Positions 9,340-17,951 of a stretch of DNA of 64,000 nt are shown piece by piece (positions within the stretch are counted from its first letter, which is position 1; each line of letters starts with the position of its first letter). Made by a program: the position numbers and the translations under genes. Location of the stretch: assembly GCA_013360445.1 (NCBI GenBank), contig JABWBP010000024.1, positions 1 through 64,000 of the forward strand, given 5' to 3'. Origin of the DNA: Calditrichaceae bacterium (lineage in GTDB: Bacteria > Calditrichota > Calditrichia > RBG-13-44-9 > J075). The notes below the pieces were generated by a model, which saw only the letters and a list, made by a program, of their open reading frames with translations, was not told the DNA's origin and made no database searches.

Positions 9340-11082
9340 ATGCTGCGGATTCGCCGCATTTACGACGATACGCTCTCCATCGACCAGGATGAAATCGCCC
9401 AGGTGCAGCAAATCTTGCTCGACCAGTTCCCGGCCATCACCGCGGAAGAGGTCGAGAAGCTCCCCGAAAAGCTCCGCAATCCCCTCAAATATCGCTTTCG
9501 CTCGATCCTCTTCGTGGCGGACGATCCGCGCGGCCAGGTAAAGGGATTCGCGCTGCTGGCGCACGCCCCGGACCTGGATTTCTGTTACCTCGATTACATC
9601 TCCGCCGCGAAAAAGACCACCGGCGGCGGCATCGGCGGCGCTTTGTACGAACGGGTGCGGCAGGAAGCGGCGGCGTTGAAAAGCCTCGGCTTGTTTTTTG
9701 AATGCTGGCCGGATGATCCGCTGCTGTGCCGCGACCCGGAGGTGTTGAAGCAGAACATCGCCCGGCTGCGCTTTTACGAAAAATACGGTGCCCGCCCGAT
9801 CATCAATACCCTTTACGAAATGCCCCTCGACCCCGCGGACGACAACCCTCCCTTCCTGGTATATGATAACTTGGGTCGTGAAAAACCGCTCTCCGGGAAG
9901 GAAATGCAGCCGATTGTCCGCGCCATTCTGAATCGCAAATACGGCGACCTCTGCCCGCTGGAATACGTTGAGAAGGTGGTCCATTCCTTCACCGGTGGCG
10001 CGCTGCAATTGCGCCCGCCCCGTTATGCAAAGAACAAAACGGCGGTCGGGGTGGCTGGGGAAGTGCCCGAAGACCGGCGCATCCTGTTGGTCGTGAATGA
10101 CCGGCACCGCATTCACCACGTGCGAGAGAGGGGCTACGTGGAGTCGCCGGTGCGCATCGACACCATCTTGAAAGAAATCGAGCGCAGCAACTTATTCACC
10201 CGCATCGCGGCGCAGAGCTTTTCGGAAAAATATATCCGGCAGGTGCACGACGCCGGGTACATCAGCTATTTCAAAAAGGTGTGCGAAAATCTTCCCGCCG
10301 GAAAATCCCTCTATCCTTATGTATTCCCGATTCGCAACAACGCCCGGCCCCCCAAAGAGTTAGCGGTGCGCGCCGGGTATTATTGCATCGACACTTTTAC
10401 TCCCCTGAACCATAACGCTTACCTGGCTGCCAAACGGGCGGTGGATTGCGCCCTGACCGCAGCGCAGCAAGTTTTGGAAGGCCGCCGCTTAGCCTACGCG
10501 CTGGTGCGCCCCCCGGGACATCACGCGGAGCGGCGGGTGTTCGGGGGATTCTGCTATTTCAACACCGCGGCCATTGCCGCGCACTATCTGAGCGCCCGGG
10601 GCAAGGTGGCCTTATTAGATATCGATTACCACCACGGCAACGGCCAGCAGGATATTTTTTACCAATGCGCGGAGGTATTGACCATTTCCATTCACGGCCA
10701 TCCCCGCTTCGCGTATCCCTATTTCAGCGGATTTGCGGAGGAGAAGGGAGAGGGCGCGGGTCTGGGATTCAATATCAACTATCCCCTGCCGGAAAAGGTA
10801 GATGGGGAATATTACCGGAAGATTCTGGAAATTGCACTAAAGCAGGTTCGCAAATTCGCTCCCCGGTTCCTGATCGTGTCCCTGGGGCTGGATCCCGCCA
10901 AAGGCGATCCCACCGGCGCCTGGAGTTTAGTCGCCAAAGATTTTGAGCTAAACGGAAAAATGATCGGCAGATTAAGGCTTCCCACCCTGGTGGTACAGGA
11001 AGGCGGCTACAACAATCGCAATTTAGGGGTCAACGCCCGGCACTTTTTTACGGGATTGTGGAAGGGGTGGTATGAGAAGTGA
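9340..11082 (+). CDS. Fusion of GNAT acetyltransferase and HDAC-class zinc deacetylase
   Basis: A 580-residue two-domain protein. Residues 1-170 look like a GNAT domain (FCYLDYISAAKKTTGGGIGGALYERV, split here as CoA-site GGGIGGALY, and a typical RFYEKYGARPI end). Residues about 245-580 are an arginase-fold deacetylase of the acetylpolyamine amidohydrolase/histone deacetylase class: catalytic pair in PPGHHAE (His394, His395), zinc ligands in DIDYHHGNG (Asp429, His431) and GLDPAKGDP (Asp518), and catalytic tyrosine in QEGGY (Tyr557). All key residues are intact. The family removes acyl groups from amines such as acetylpolyamines. Having both acetylating and deacetylating chemistry in one chain, next to a separate GNAT and an aminomutase, suggests transient protection of an amine during biosynthesis, or a regulatory cycle; both are inference. 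Confidence 0.88.
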   Translation: MLRIRRIYDDTLSIDQDEIAQVQQILLDQFPAITAEEVEKLPEKLRNPLKYRFRSILFVADDPRGQVKGFALLAHAPDLDFCYLDYISAAKKTTGGGIGGALYERVRQEAAALKSLGLFFECWPDDPLLCRDPEVLKQNIARLRFYEKYGARPIINTLYEMPLDPADDNPPFLVYDNLGREKPLSGKEMQPIVRAILNRKYGDLCPLEYVEKVVHSFTGGALQLRPPRYAKNKTAVGVAGEVPEDRRILLVVNDRHRIHHVRERGYVESPVRIDTILKEIERSNLFTRIAAQSFSEKYIRQVHDAGYISYFKKVCENLPAGKSLYPYVFPIRNNARPPKELAVRAGYYCIDTFTPLNHNAYLAAKRAVDCALTAAQQVLEGRRLAYALVRPPGHHAERRVFGGFCYFNTAAIAAHYLSARGKVALLDIDYHHGNGQQDIFYQCAEVLTISIHGHPRFAYPYFSGFAEEKGEGAGLGFNINYPLPEKVDGEYYRKILEIALKQVRKFAPRFLIVSLGLDPAKGDPTGAWSLVAKDFELNGKMIGRLRLPTLVVQEGGYNNRNLGVNARHFFTGLWKGWYEK

Positions 11083-11102
11083 ATGCAGCATGAAATTTTA
11101 AA

Positions 11103-11338
11103 TTCACCATTCGCTATTCACTATTCTGTATTCATATTTTCGCATTGATTTGGTATTATTATGGGAAGTAACAACGATAGTGAATTGAGAATAGAGAATA
11201 GAGAATAGTGAATTGAGAATAGTGAATTGAGAATAGAAAATTGAGAATAGTGAATAGAGAATTGAGAATAGAGAATTGAGAATAGAGAATTGAGAATAGA
11301 GAATTGAGAATAGTGAATAGTGAATTGAGAATAGAGAA
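11103..11338. repeat. Minisatellite-like tandem repeat of GAATTGAGAATAG words
   Basis: From about 11179 to 11338 the sequence is built almost only from GAATTGAGAATA, GTGAATA and GAGAATA words in irregular tandem order. The 11103-11134 stretch has the complementary words (TTCACTATTC), so the array can fold back on itself. It lies directly before the lipoprotein gene, whose frame runs open into the array, but the real ATG is at 11352. Confidence 0.9.
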
Positions 11339-11351
11339 TGAAGCTACGCCC

Positions 11352-12272
11352 ATGAAACGATTACACTCTCTCCTCCTCTGCCTGCTCACACTGGCCGGGC
11401 TGATTTTGATTTCCTGCCAGAGCCAGCCGCCCCGCGAAAAGCATTACCAATCCTTCGCGTCCGCGGAGGCGCTGCAAGATTATTTGAGTTGGTCGCCGGA
11501 GAAGCCGCCGCTCATCAGCGCCCACCGCGGCGGGCCGATGCCGGGGCGCGGCGGCAGCGGGTTCCCGGAGAACTGCTTAGAGACCTTCGAGAACGCCCTC
11601 AGCTACGCCCCCTGCCTGATCGAGTGCGACGTGCGCAAATCCGCGGACGGGCAACTGTTCCTGATGCACGATGAAACCCTCAACCGCACCACCACCGGAA
11701 GCGGCCCGGTGGCCGCCGCCACCGCCGCGGAACTGCAACGCTTGTTTTTGACGGATGCGCAAGGCCGGGTGACCCCATACCGCATTCCCACCCTTGCCGA
11801 GGCGTTAGAGTGGGCGCGCGGGAAGGCAATTTTGACGCTGGATGTCAAGCCGGAGGTCAGCCCGTCGGATATTGTCGCGATGATCGCGCAGCACCGGGCG
11901 GAGAGTTACGTCACCATTATTACCTACAACCTGGAGACCGCCCATCTTTACCAGCGCCTGAATCCCAACCTGGTGATTTCCGCCCCGGCGCAAGGATTGG
12001 TAGGCGTGCAACGGCTCCTTGCAAGCGGCATCCCTGCCAAAAATCTCATGGGATTCGTGGGAGTGTACGAGCCGCCCCCGCAAATTTACGATCTGTTGCA
12101 CCAGCAGGGCATCCGGGCGATTTTGGGAACCATCGGCAACTTAGACCGCAAGGCGGAGAAACGCGGGGTTAGCGTTTACGTGGAACTGCTGAAAAACGGG
12201 GCGGACGTGCTGGCGACGGATAATGTGGGGTTGGGGGGGAAGGCGATTGAGAAATATATTCGGGAGCGGTAG
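11352..12272 (+). CDS. Lipoprotein glycerophosphodiester phosphodiesterase
   Basis: A 306-residue protein beginning at ATG 11352 (MKRLHSLLLCLLTLAG), chosen because it starts a lipoprotein signal peptide with the lipobox LISC; the longer frame only adds repeat-encoded residues. The mature part is a GDPD TIM barrel: LISAHRGG with the first catalytic histidine (His58), FPENCLETFENAL and IECDVRKSADGQLFLMHDETL, giving the metal-binding E/D pair and the second histidine, then LTLDVKP. The family hydrolyses glycerophosphodiesters to glycerol-3-phosphate and an alcohol. Lipidation places it in the periplasm on a membrane, so a role in phospholipid turnover or scavenging is likely. It is convergent with the next operon, with a 37-base gap. 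Confidence 0.88.
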   Translation: MKRLHSLLLCLLTLAGLILISCQSQPPREKHYQSFASAEALQDYLSWSPEKPPLISAHRGGPMPGRGGSGFPENCLETFENALSYAPCLIECDVRKSADGQLFLMHDETLNRTTTGSGPVAAATAAELQRLFLTDAQGRVTPYRIPTLAEALEWARGKAILTLDVKPEVSPSDIVAMIAQHRAESYVTIITYNLETAHLYQRLNPNLVISAPAQGLVGVQRLLASGIPAKNLMGFVGVYEPPPQIYDLLHQQGIRAILGTIGNLDRKAEKRGVSVYVELLKNGADVLATDNVGLGGKAIEKYIRER

Positions 12273-12309
12273 GGGGAACCGCTAACCTGTGTTCAGCAAG
12301 ACTCCATTT

Positions 12310-15300
12310 TTAATGAAGTTTAAAATTGAAAGGTATGCTAACCCAGGTTTTAACCGGCTTCCCATTTTGCTTTCCGGGAACAAACTTGAATTGTTTTGCA
12401 GCTTCAACAGCTGCATTGTCCAATAACGGATGAGATTTTAAAACCTCAACTTTTTCTACATTCCCATTAATGCCAACCAACACTTTAACAACAACCGTGC
12501 CCTCAATTTTGGATTTTTGAGCCAGGGAAGGATATACCGGATTGACACGCTCTATTTCCACAGGCTTTTCTGTAAGAGCATAAAATGGAACGATCATATT
12601 TTCATCCGTTGAAGACACCCCTGTCGATTGTTCCAGAGATTTTGGGAGGGTTTTTGTATCTTCCTGCCCGGGTTCGGTTACGGTTTTACTCGTTTCAGGG
12701 CTACTCGTAGATTGAGCCGATTGCGTAGCATCCTGATTTGTAGGCCGGGATCGAACGGTAGTATCAGGGTTGTTTACACCCGAACCGGGATTAACGGAAG
12801 AAGACGGATCGCTCAACATTTTGGGCGGCTCAGCCGGGTTGGGAACAACCACCTTCGATTCTGGCAGCGTCTGTTTCGATTCTTTGCCTGGTGAAGCAGC
12901 AGGAGATGCTGGTCCTTGCTGGGTTTTAACTGACTTCGCAAGTTGTTTTTGCACCTGGGCAGAAGCGGCATGGTGGATTAGACTTTTATGAACGTATCCA
13001 CTTATGTTTTTATGGTTTATTCTAAGCCACTCATTCCCCTCGGAAAGGATGACTACCTGCGCCCCTGCTGGTAAAACGCCAATTCTGGAATAGTTAGTTC
13101 CTGGCCCGGAGCGAATTATGGCTCCGTTTTGATTCGTTATCACTCCATAAATTACCGTTGGGGTTGATGGTTTGGGTAAACGAAAAGCGGCGGTATATAC
13201 GTACCCCTCGATGATTTCTTTAAGTGAATTATATCTGATTTTATACCGTTTTCCTTCTTCGCCCTCAAAATATACTTTCGCTCCTTTCGGCAATGTAGCA
13301 ATTAAACCGCCGGTAGTATCGGCATATATGCCACTGGAAGTTTCTATGGTGACCTTTGATAAAGTCGAATCGGCAGAAAGGATGCTTTCCCTGGCTAAGT
13401 AACCCCGGGAAGTCTTTTGAGATGCAATAGCGAGCGCCGTCAACAGTATCAAGGCTACAGCGCTGAATATTAGATTCATTTTCCAGTAGGAACGCCGTTT
13501 ATTTTTGACGGAAATGATAAAAGCGGTTAAAACTCCCAATACTCCGGCGAACATTCCCCAATTGATTAATGGTATAAAGGGCAAAAAGCAGACCACATAA
13601 TCCAGATAACTAAGCCCGGTTACAATATAAGCCCAGGTATTTTGCAGGAAATACCATGCGTAAATGAAGAAATTCCCTATGCCAATAAATACATTTCCAA
13701 TCCCAAAAATGATAATGGGCGTTAAGAAATAGGCCGCCACCACTGCCACTATCAAGACAACCAGGTTTACGGATTGTCGTCTTTTTTTGAATGCCCAGAT
13801 CAGCAAAATTATAAAAACTATAGCCGTGAGCAGCCAGGTTCCATCTCTACTCATCATCCAGGCATCGTCCATGTCAATTGTTCCGATTAACTGATTTAAT
13901 TCATAATGTTTGACAGGCCCGCTGATAAAGATCCAGTCCCAATATCCCGTTAGGGAAACCAATGTTCGTAGTAAGACAAAACCCCCGGTAATGACTAAAA
14001 ACCAGAGGATCAACTTAGACCAGGTAGGAAGCGTCCATTGGGGATAATTGCCTCTTATATGGTTGAGCTCTGATTTAACCATACCTTCCGGCACGCCGTA
14101 AGCTGCACCCACTTTAACCATGTTGTCTTCAAACGTTGGAGTCAGCCAGCGCTTTAAACTCCATTTATATTTTTGCGAAGCTTTTTCCATGGTGCTTTCC
14201 AGCAATAACGCAAAATCAGCTTTTGCGTTATGGGGAACAACATATAACTGTTCCATGCCGGCATATTTCTCAAAAGTATTTCTTACTGTTTTTTTCTCCT
14301 GTTTATCTGCCGGTTTATACCTTTCTACAAAACTTTCAACGTCGGTTTGAGAAATATAAGCAGTGTAAGCTAAATTGAATTCCTTTATTAACTGATCTTC
14401 CATCCTCCGGGAGTTTGCCAATTCCTGCACCTGCTTGCCTAAAATCTCTTCAAACGGCTTGCGTAAGGAATCAATAATTTCCCGGGCAGTTTTCACTTTA
14501 AAAGAAACGGCATTTTTCTCTGGGGTTAACAGCAACTCCTGGGAGCCTTTTTCTAAAAGATTTTGTTCCACTTCCGGGATCAGGGTTTCAAAGACTAATG
14601 ACTTGCTGACCAGGTTGGTAAACTTTTTTTCTGCATCTAACCGGTGGGGTTCTTCTAATGAAACGACAATTTCCCGTCTTTCCGAATGGTCTAAATAATA
14701 ACCCTGGTCATTTTCAAGTTTGTTTTGCAAATCCAGAGGCAAACCGTAGATGTGCTTTTTAAGCTCATTTCGAACCATTTCGGTGATAATGACGATTTCA
14801 TTTGCGTGTTGCTCGTCTGCCCACCGGGTCACTTCAGCAAACAAAGAGACCCGTTGCTCTTTTTCCAACCAGTCATAGCGCAGCCCCCCGGTGTGAGATA
14901 ACTGGTCAGGCACGACGATAAACTCCTCACCCTCTTTTTGGCTAATTTCCCAGTGCTGTAGTCGATAATATTTTTTAACCGCGTCCGTAAAACCATTTGC
15001 TTGTTTTTCAATGATCTGCTCAATGGCGTTTCTGGTGATTTCTTCGCGCATGGATGGTAGAAGCAACAGATATTGGGCGTCGTGCATCATCTCCTGCTTT
15101 GCTTCTACGTGGCCATCATACCGATCTAATTTTTGAAGGGCGCTTTCAAAAAAGCGTTGCTTTTCAGCTTCCAAATCAATTTTATACTTTTTGACCGTTT
15201 CTTGAGTCAATTCATGGCGAGTCTTATGGTTTAAGGGGAAAAACTCTCTTTCAGACTTACCTCGTTGGACAAGTTTTTCCCTGGCAGCTTCGGGAAGGTT

Positions 15301-16347
15301 ATCATCAGCGGTTAAACTAAAATCCTTCAGTAATTCATAATAGAACTGGCGAAAATTTTGTTTGTCCTGTTCAAATGTCTTTTCTCTTTCCGATTCATCT
15401 ATCTCATGCAAAGCTTTCAGAACCAGTTCCTCATACCGTTGAGGAGAAATAGGAGAATCCTGGGTGGAGGCAATTAATTCCTCTTCTTCCTCGATTGTCA
15501 GGAATTTGTCTTTCAGTTTTCCTTTTATGAAATTAAAGAATACTCTTTCAGGGCCGGCAATACCTCCACCGCCCTCTCCCCTTATGCTGCTGGTCTTTTT
15601 TAAGTACTCTTCTATGAGTTCATCAATTTCTTTTTCAGAGAGATCCGTTTTTGTGCGGCAGTAATTCTTGATATCTACTTCTTCGGATGGCTCTAAAACT
15701 TTATCTTTTAAGGCCAACAGAATAAAAGGCTCTATTTCTTTCCGAATCATTTCCTGGCGGCGTTTTTCTATCTCGTAATAGCTGTGTTCAATGCCATTGG
15801 GCTGGGAAAGACGCTCATAGGCTTGTTTTAAAATATTCGGATAATTGCGGATGGTACGATCACTCCCCTCAGGCCCGGCGTATTTCTGAATAATCATTAC
15901 TCGCGTGGCGCCTTGATCCATTATCCGGATCTTATCCTGCCAGAATTCGCTGAGAATCCGGTAGTTGCGCTCCACCATCTCCGGGGTAATTTTTTCATAT
16001 TCCCGGTAATCAAGATAGAGACATTCAAAGGGATTATCTTTCGATTTAATGACCACCCAGTCTCCATCCGAATCATTGAAATTCTCCGGAACTTTTGTCA
16101 ATCCACCGGCTAACGTGGAAAGATGGATTCGTTCATGGAGGGTTTCTCCCCGAATTTCTTCAGGAAGGGAGGGTTGCGGAGCAGAAACTGGCTGAGTATC
16201 CGGTTGCACTTCTTCCCGGGTTAATTTCTTTCCTTCGCCTTTTTCAGCGGGGGCAGGAGAATCAGAGGAGTCTGAGGTCAGCTTTTTCTTACTCTTCTCT
16301 GATTCCGGCTTCGCAGAGTCCGCTGTTAATCTTTTTTTCTTTTTCAT
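12310..16347 (-). CDS. Giant envelope protein: cytoplasmic helical region, multiple TM helices, two SH3-type domains, TonB C-terminus
   Basis: 1345 residues, last gene of the minus-strand operon. Order: a Lys-rich N-terminus in which KKxLT-type words recur three times (residues 1-45); a long soluble, charged, mostly helical region to about residue 765, with modules of the type LSEKEIDELIEEYL; six or seven hydrophobic segments (about 770-985) beginning LILWFLVITGGFVLL; two bacterial SH3-like modules (about 1000-1060 and 1075-1125, the second with IIRSGPGTNYSRIGVLPAGA); a Pro/Ser/Thr-rich linker (about 1140-1260); and a C-terminal TonB-type domain with NPVYPSLAQKSKIEGTVVVK. TonB C-termini contact outer-membrane partners; SH3b domains often bind peptidoglycan. 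Together with the upstream Hsp70-, actin- and tubulin-like genes this could be the envelope anchor of an NTP-driven machine. No characterised protein with this architecture is known to me. Codon use looks AT-rich compared with genes left of 12.3 kb. Confidence 0.85.
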   Translation of the reverse strand: MKKKKRLTADSAKPESEKSKKKLTSDSSDSPAPAEKGEGKKLTREEVQPDTQPVSAPQPSLPEEIRGETLHERIHLSTLAGGLTKVPENFNDSDGDWVVIKSKDNPFECLYLDYREYEKITPEMVERNYRILSEFWQDKIRIMDQGATRVMIIQKYAGPEGSDRTIRNYPNILKQAYERLSQPNGIEHSYYEIEKRRQEMIRKEIEPFILLALKDKVLEPSEEVDIKNYCRTKTDLSEKEIDELIEEYLKKTSSIRGEGGGGIAGPERVFFNFIKGKLKDKFLTIEEEEELIASTQDSPISPQRYEELVLKALHEIDESEREKTFEQDKQNFRQFYYELLKDFSLTADDNLPEAAREKLVQRGKSEREFFPLNHKTRHELTQETVKKYKIDLEAEKQRFFESALQKLDRYDGHVEAKQEMMHDAQYLLLLPSMREEITRNAIEQIIEKQANGFTDAVKKYYRLQHWEISQKEGEEFIVVPDQLSHTGGLRYDWLEKEQRVSLFAEVTRWADEQHANEIVIITEMVRNELKKHIYGLPLDLQNKLENDQGYYLDHSERREIVVSLEEPHRLDAEKKFTNLVSKSLVFETLIPEVEQNLLEKGSQELLLTPEKNAVSFKVKTAREIIDSLRKPFEEILGKQVQELANSRRMEDQLIKEFNLAYTAYISQTDVESFVERYKPADKQEKKTVRNTFEKYAGMEQLYVVPHNAKADFALLLESTMEKASQKYKWSLKRWLTPTFEDNMVKVGAAYGVPEGMVKSELNHIRGNYPQWTLPTWSKLILWFLVITGGFVLLRTLVSLTGYWDWIFISGPVKHYELNQLIGTIDMDDAWMMSRDGTWLLTAIVFIILLIWAFKKRRQSVNLVVLIVAVVAAYFLTPIIIFGIGNVFIGIGNFFIYAWYFLQNTWAYIVTGLSYLDYVVCFLPFIPLINWGMFAGVLGVLTAFIISVKNKRRSYWKMNLIFSAVALILLTALAIASQKTSRGYLARESILSADSTLSKVTIETSSGIYADTTGGLIATLPKGAKVYFEGEEGKRYKIRYNSLKEIIEGYVYTAAFRLPKPSTPTVIYGVITNQNGAIIRSGPGTNYSRIGVLPAGAQVVILSEGNEWLRINHKNISGYVHKSLIHHAASAQVQKQLAKSVKTQQGPASPAASPGKESKQTLPESKVVVPNPAEPPKMLSDPSSSVNPGSGVNNPDTTVRSRPTNQDATQSAQSTSSPETSKTVTEPGQEDTKTLPKSLEQSTGVSSTDENMIVPFYALTEKPVEIERVNPVYPSLAQKSKIEGTVVVKVLVGINGNVEKVEVLKSHPLLDNAAVEAAKQFKFVPGKQNGKPVKTWVSIPFNFKLH

Positions 16348-16363
16348 GGCTACCGGGAATTAT

Positions 16364-17947
16364 TTAAAACGTTAATGAAATTGAGGATATTTTTTCTCGC
16401 AAGGGTTCTAAGCGCTCGTCGAACATAAAGGCTTCATTTTTTATCTCTAATACCTGCTGAGTTAAATTTCCATTTACTTCATACTCTGCAATAGCCTTCA
16501 AAAAACCATTGGTATCCATTTCCATTATAATCTTGACGTCCCCTTCCGGGTTTTTTAATTCTATGCGCCCGCGCAGCACACATTCATCCGGGGCTTCGCT
16601 TTCTCCTTCATACACTAAAAGGGCTGCACGAGCATCCGCAGCAAATACCCGTTCTTCTTTCACGGGGAGGGGCGAGTTCTTCCTGATGAAGTGCTCAATT
16701 TTGTAACGGTTTTCATCTAAAATTCTAATTCCAACGCTGTGGGAAACCACGTCCTGAACCCGAGCTTTATGATGCCCATAGAGCGCGGCCCCAATCGCAA
16801 TGGCCGTATCGTAATTGAAACCTTCGATCTGGCGGCGAATTTTTTTGCCGGTCAGATCTTCCAACATTTGAGGAATGATCGGCATTCTACAGGACCCGCC
16901 GGCTAAAATCACTTCGTCGATATCACTCCACCTCAGGCCGGATTTTTCGATGAGCCGGTTGCAAATGGTTTTGCACCGGCTCATCAAATCCGTAGAACGT
17001 TGCGTGAAATAAAATGTATTATCGTCCATTGAAAATTGATCGCCTAAGCTAAGAGAAATAGGCGCAGAGCGATACAGAACTGTTTCCAGGTCGCCTTCGG
17101 TTAATACAATGGAGATTCGTACTTCTTCTTTTTCGCTCAATTGGTGTTTTGCTTCCAAAGCTTTGCGTTGTACAAAAAACCCCTTGTCTTCAGGAATATG
17201 TTTTTTGTTTTTGCGAGAAAATTCCCCATAGATATGGGCTTGAATGACTTCATCGAAATCCTTTCCTCCCAGGGTATTGTGCCCGTCAGAAGCGATCACG
17301 TTGGCGTCTCCGCGATTGGTTTCCAAAACGGTCACGTCAAACGTGCCTCCGCCCAGGTCAAACACCAGGATCATCTTTTTTTCCTGGCGGGAAAGGCCAT
17401 AGGCCAACGCCGCAGCGGTCGGCTCGTTGATAATCCCGATGACGTTTAAACCCGCCGCTAAACCGGCCAGGCGGGTATCCTGGCGCTCTTTATCCCCAAA
17501 GTAGGCCGGAACGGTAATGACCGCCTCTAACGGGTAATGATCGTCCGCTTTTTCATCGAGTAACCCACGATTGCGTAAAAAGCGTATCGCTTCTAATCTG
17601 AGTTTTTTCAGAATAATTGAGGACATCCCGGCCGCCCCGTATTTGAAACCTCCAACCTCGTAAGGTTTGGGATCGGGAGCATAGGGGGCTCCTTCATGAA
17701 TATTGGGCGGGGTTTCAATGGGTTTTCCCATGTCGCGTTTGACGAATTCATAAATATGGGAATACTGGCCGGGAAGATTTTTCATATCATCGGCCTTCTT
17801 CCCCACCACGGCACTCTTACCATCGAACCAGATGATCGAAGGAGTGCTGTTTTCACCGTCAGAATTGGGAATTAGTCGCGCAATCCCCTCGTTATCGACA
17901 TAAGCCACGCAGCAAAAGGTAGTTCCCAGGTCAATTCCTATGTGCAT
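16364..17947 (-). CDS. Short Hsp70/DnaK-family ATPase
   Basis: 527 residues with a complete actin-fold nucleotide-binding domain: phosphate-1 [15 protein letters not shown] (from residue 4), [13 protein letters not shown] (about 178-190), phosphate-2 [16 protein letters not shown] (about 195-210) and adenosine-site [15 protein letters not shown] (about 344-358). The substrate-binding part after residue 385 is short and the alpha-helical lid of canonical DnaK (about 640 residues) is missing. GAGGTAAAACA precedes ATG 17947, four bases after the stop of the upstream gene. It sits between the giant actin-like gene and the TM/TonB gene, with no DnaJ or GrpE nearby, so it is likely dedicated to this system rather than the general chaperone. 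Confidence 0.92.
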   Translation of the reverse strand: MHIGIDLGTTFCCVAYVDNEGIARLIPNSDGENSTPSIIWFDGKSAVVGKKADDMKNLPGQYSHIYEFVKRDMGKPIETPPNIHEGAPYAPDPKPYEVGGFKYGAAGMSSIILKKLRLEAIRFLRNRGLLDEKADDHYPLEAVITVPAYFGDKERQDTRLAGLAAGLNVIGIINEPTAAALAYGLSRQEKKMILVFDLGGGTFDVTVLETNRGDANVIASDGHNTLGGKDFDEVIQAHIYGEFSRKNKKHIPEDKGFFVQRKALEAKHQLSEKEEVRISIVLTEGDLETVLYRSAPISLSLGDQFSMDDNTFYFTQRSTDLMSRCKTICNRLIEKSGLRWSDIDEVILAGGSCRMPIIPQMLEDLTGKKIRRQIEGFNYDTAIAIGAALYGHHKARVQDVVSHSVGIRILDENRYKIEHFIRKNSPLPVKEERVFAADARAALLVYEGESEAPDECVLRGRIELKNPEGDVKIIMEMDTNGFLKAIAEYEVNGNLTQQVLEIKNEAFMFDERLEPLREKISSISLTF

Positions 17948-17951
17948 TGTT

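Noticed and set aside
11103-11338. CRISPR array
   Set aside because: The units have no constant-length repeat and spacer structure and no cas genes are present; it is a simple minisatellite.
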